The notes under the pieces were generated by a model. It saw nothing but the letters and a program-made list of their open reading frames with translations, made no database searches and was not told the DNA's origin. The position numbers were made by a program, and so were the translations under genes. A stretch of 64,000 bases of DNA from an uncultured Clostridium sp. Its GTDB lineage: Bacteria; Bacillota; Clostridia; TANB77; CAG-508. Where the stretch lies: the NCBI GenBank assembly GCA_947648215.1, contig CANSMW010000004.1:1-64000 (forward strand), given 5' to 3'. How positions within the stretch are numbered: position 1 is the first letter of the stretch; each line of letters begins with the position of its first letter. Shown one piece after another: positions 63,441-64,000 of the stretch.

Positions 63441-64000
63441 CTATATAATACCAAATAGCATTCCTATTAGCTTAAATAATCCTGTTGTTATCCACGCTAT
63501 GATTGGTGAAATCATTCTTCCTGCAAGTCCTGTAACCCATAAGACTAGGAATGCAATATAGAAATATTGTTGATACGTATCTAACCAAGTTTTTACTTTA
63601 TAGGACATAAAATTTCTAAAAATTTTACTGCCATCTAGTGGTGGAAGCGGAATTAAGTTAAACACACCAAGTCCCACATTCACAATTGCTGCTGACTCAA
63701 TCATAATCATCACATATGCTCCAATTTGTGAAATTGCAAAAGTGGTAAAAAATTTTCCAATGACAAAATACAAAATAGTAAACACAATTGCAAGTATGAA
63801 ATTCATCGCTGGACCTGCTACCGAAACAATCGCTTCTCCTGCTGACATAGAATGTTTTCTATCAAAATTTCGCGGATTAATTTGCACGGGTTTTCCCCAT
63901 CCAATATGAGCAAAAATAAGTAGCACAAAACCAATTGGGTCCATATGGCTAAGTGGGTTTAAATTCAATCGTCCTTGCATTTTGGGTGTATCATCCCCTA
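63441..64000 (-). CDS. Site-2-protease-type (M50) membrane metalloprotease, start outside window
   Basis: The visible part runs from GDDTPKMQGRLNLNPLSHMD to the stop at 63441 and continues past the right edge; the internal ATG at 63980 is not the start. Membrane helices (AMNFILAIVFTILYFVIG and others) and the second metal motif NLIPLPPLDGSKI are present. The HExxH motif must lie upstream. Typical of the short Firmicutes M50 family. Confidence 0.9.
   Translation of the reverse strand, partial: GDDTPKMQGRLNLNPLSHMDPIGFVLLIFAHIGWGKPVQINPRNFDRKHSMSAGEAIVSVAGPAMNFILAIVFTILYFVIGKFFTTFAISQIGAYVMIMIESAAIVNVGLGVFNLIPLPPLDGSKIFRNFMSYKVKTWLDTYQQYFYIAFLVLWVTGLAGRMISPIIAWITTGLFKLIGMLFGII

Overview
The window is a visibly AT-rich stretch of a spore-forming, low-GC Firmicutes chromosome, most likely an uncultured gut-type Clostridia. 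The evidence is the spc/alpha ribosomal operon order, an S-box riboswitch in front of metK, the asp23-amaP-DUF2273-nusB-xseAB-fhs block, the cotJABC and spoIIP sporulation genes, and a zinc-form S4. I see no rRNA, tRNA or CRISPR. No taxon can be named from this window alone.

Layout. 1-6.1 kb: metK (cut by the left edge), then the end of the ribosomal operon on the minus strand (adk-map-infA-rpmJ-rpsM-rpsK-rpsD-rpoA-rplQ). 6.2-9.8 kb: an accessory patch (PHP phosphoesterase, P-loop kinase, antitoxin-like peptide, an HD-domain gene and its decayed paralogue). 9.9-17.1 kb: a division and wall cluster (murA, ftsQ, two DUF881 genes, DUF1290, ftsA, ftsZ). 17.2-24.1 kb: a pilin-like gene, fhs, a divergent PAP2 gene, xseB, xseA, nusB, amaP, asp23. 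24.4-41.1 kb: cotJA, cotJB and a cotJC gene split by about 15 kb of mobile DNA that resolves into two serine-recombinase elements, one placed in the end of the other. 41.2-52 kb: a lipoprotein gene, spoIIP, hisS, an MBL hydrolase, relA, recJ, three orphan genes, NUDIX and cdd. 52-64 kb: aspS, asnS, proS, scpB, a GH18 protein, NfeD and SPFH proteins, a metallophosphoesterase, tsaD and an M50 protease cut by the right edge.

The main discovery candidate concerns decoding. Nine conserved genes (map, ftsA, ftsQ, murA, a PAP2-family gene, relA, an MBL hydrolase, a metallophosphoesterase and a mobile resolvase) are out of frame at ten places. At every one of the ten the zero-frame codon is CGG. Skipping only the C, so that the next triplet is GGN (glycine), restores the family sequence every time, and the restored lengths are whole numbers of codons (MurA becomes 417 aa, RelA 732 aa). 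Reading by eye, I found no other in-frame CGG in the conserved genes. In-frame CGG that would have to mean arginine occurs only in five orphan, compositionally unusual genes. The simplest reading is that CGG is no longer a normal arginine codon in this organism, and that CGGN is passed by a +1 shift or read as a four-base glycine codon.

Other notable items: the nested att sites in cotJC (two reconstructable 48-bp attP sites), a matching 47-aa companion protein before each large serine recombinase, and a type III toxin-antitoxin locus whose RNA repeats show compensatory pseudoknot changes. There is also a ribosomal protein S6 homologue on the mobile element, a structured leader before rpsM, and several families of palindromic intergenic repeats.
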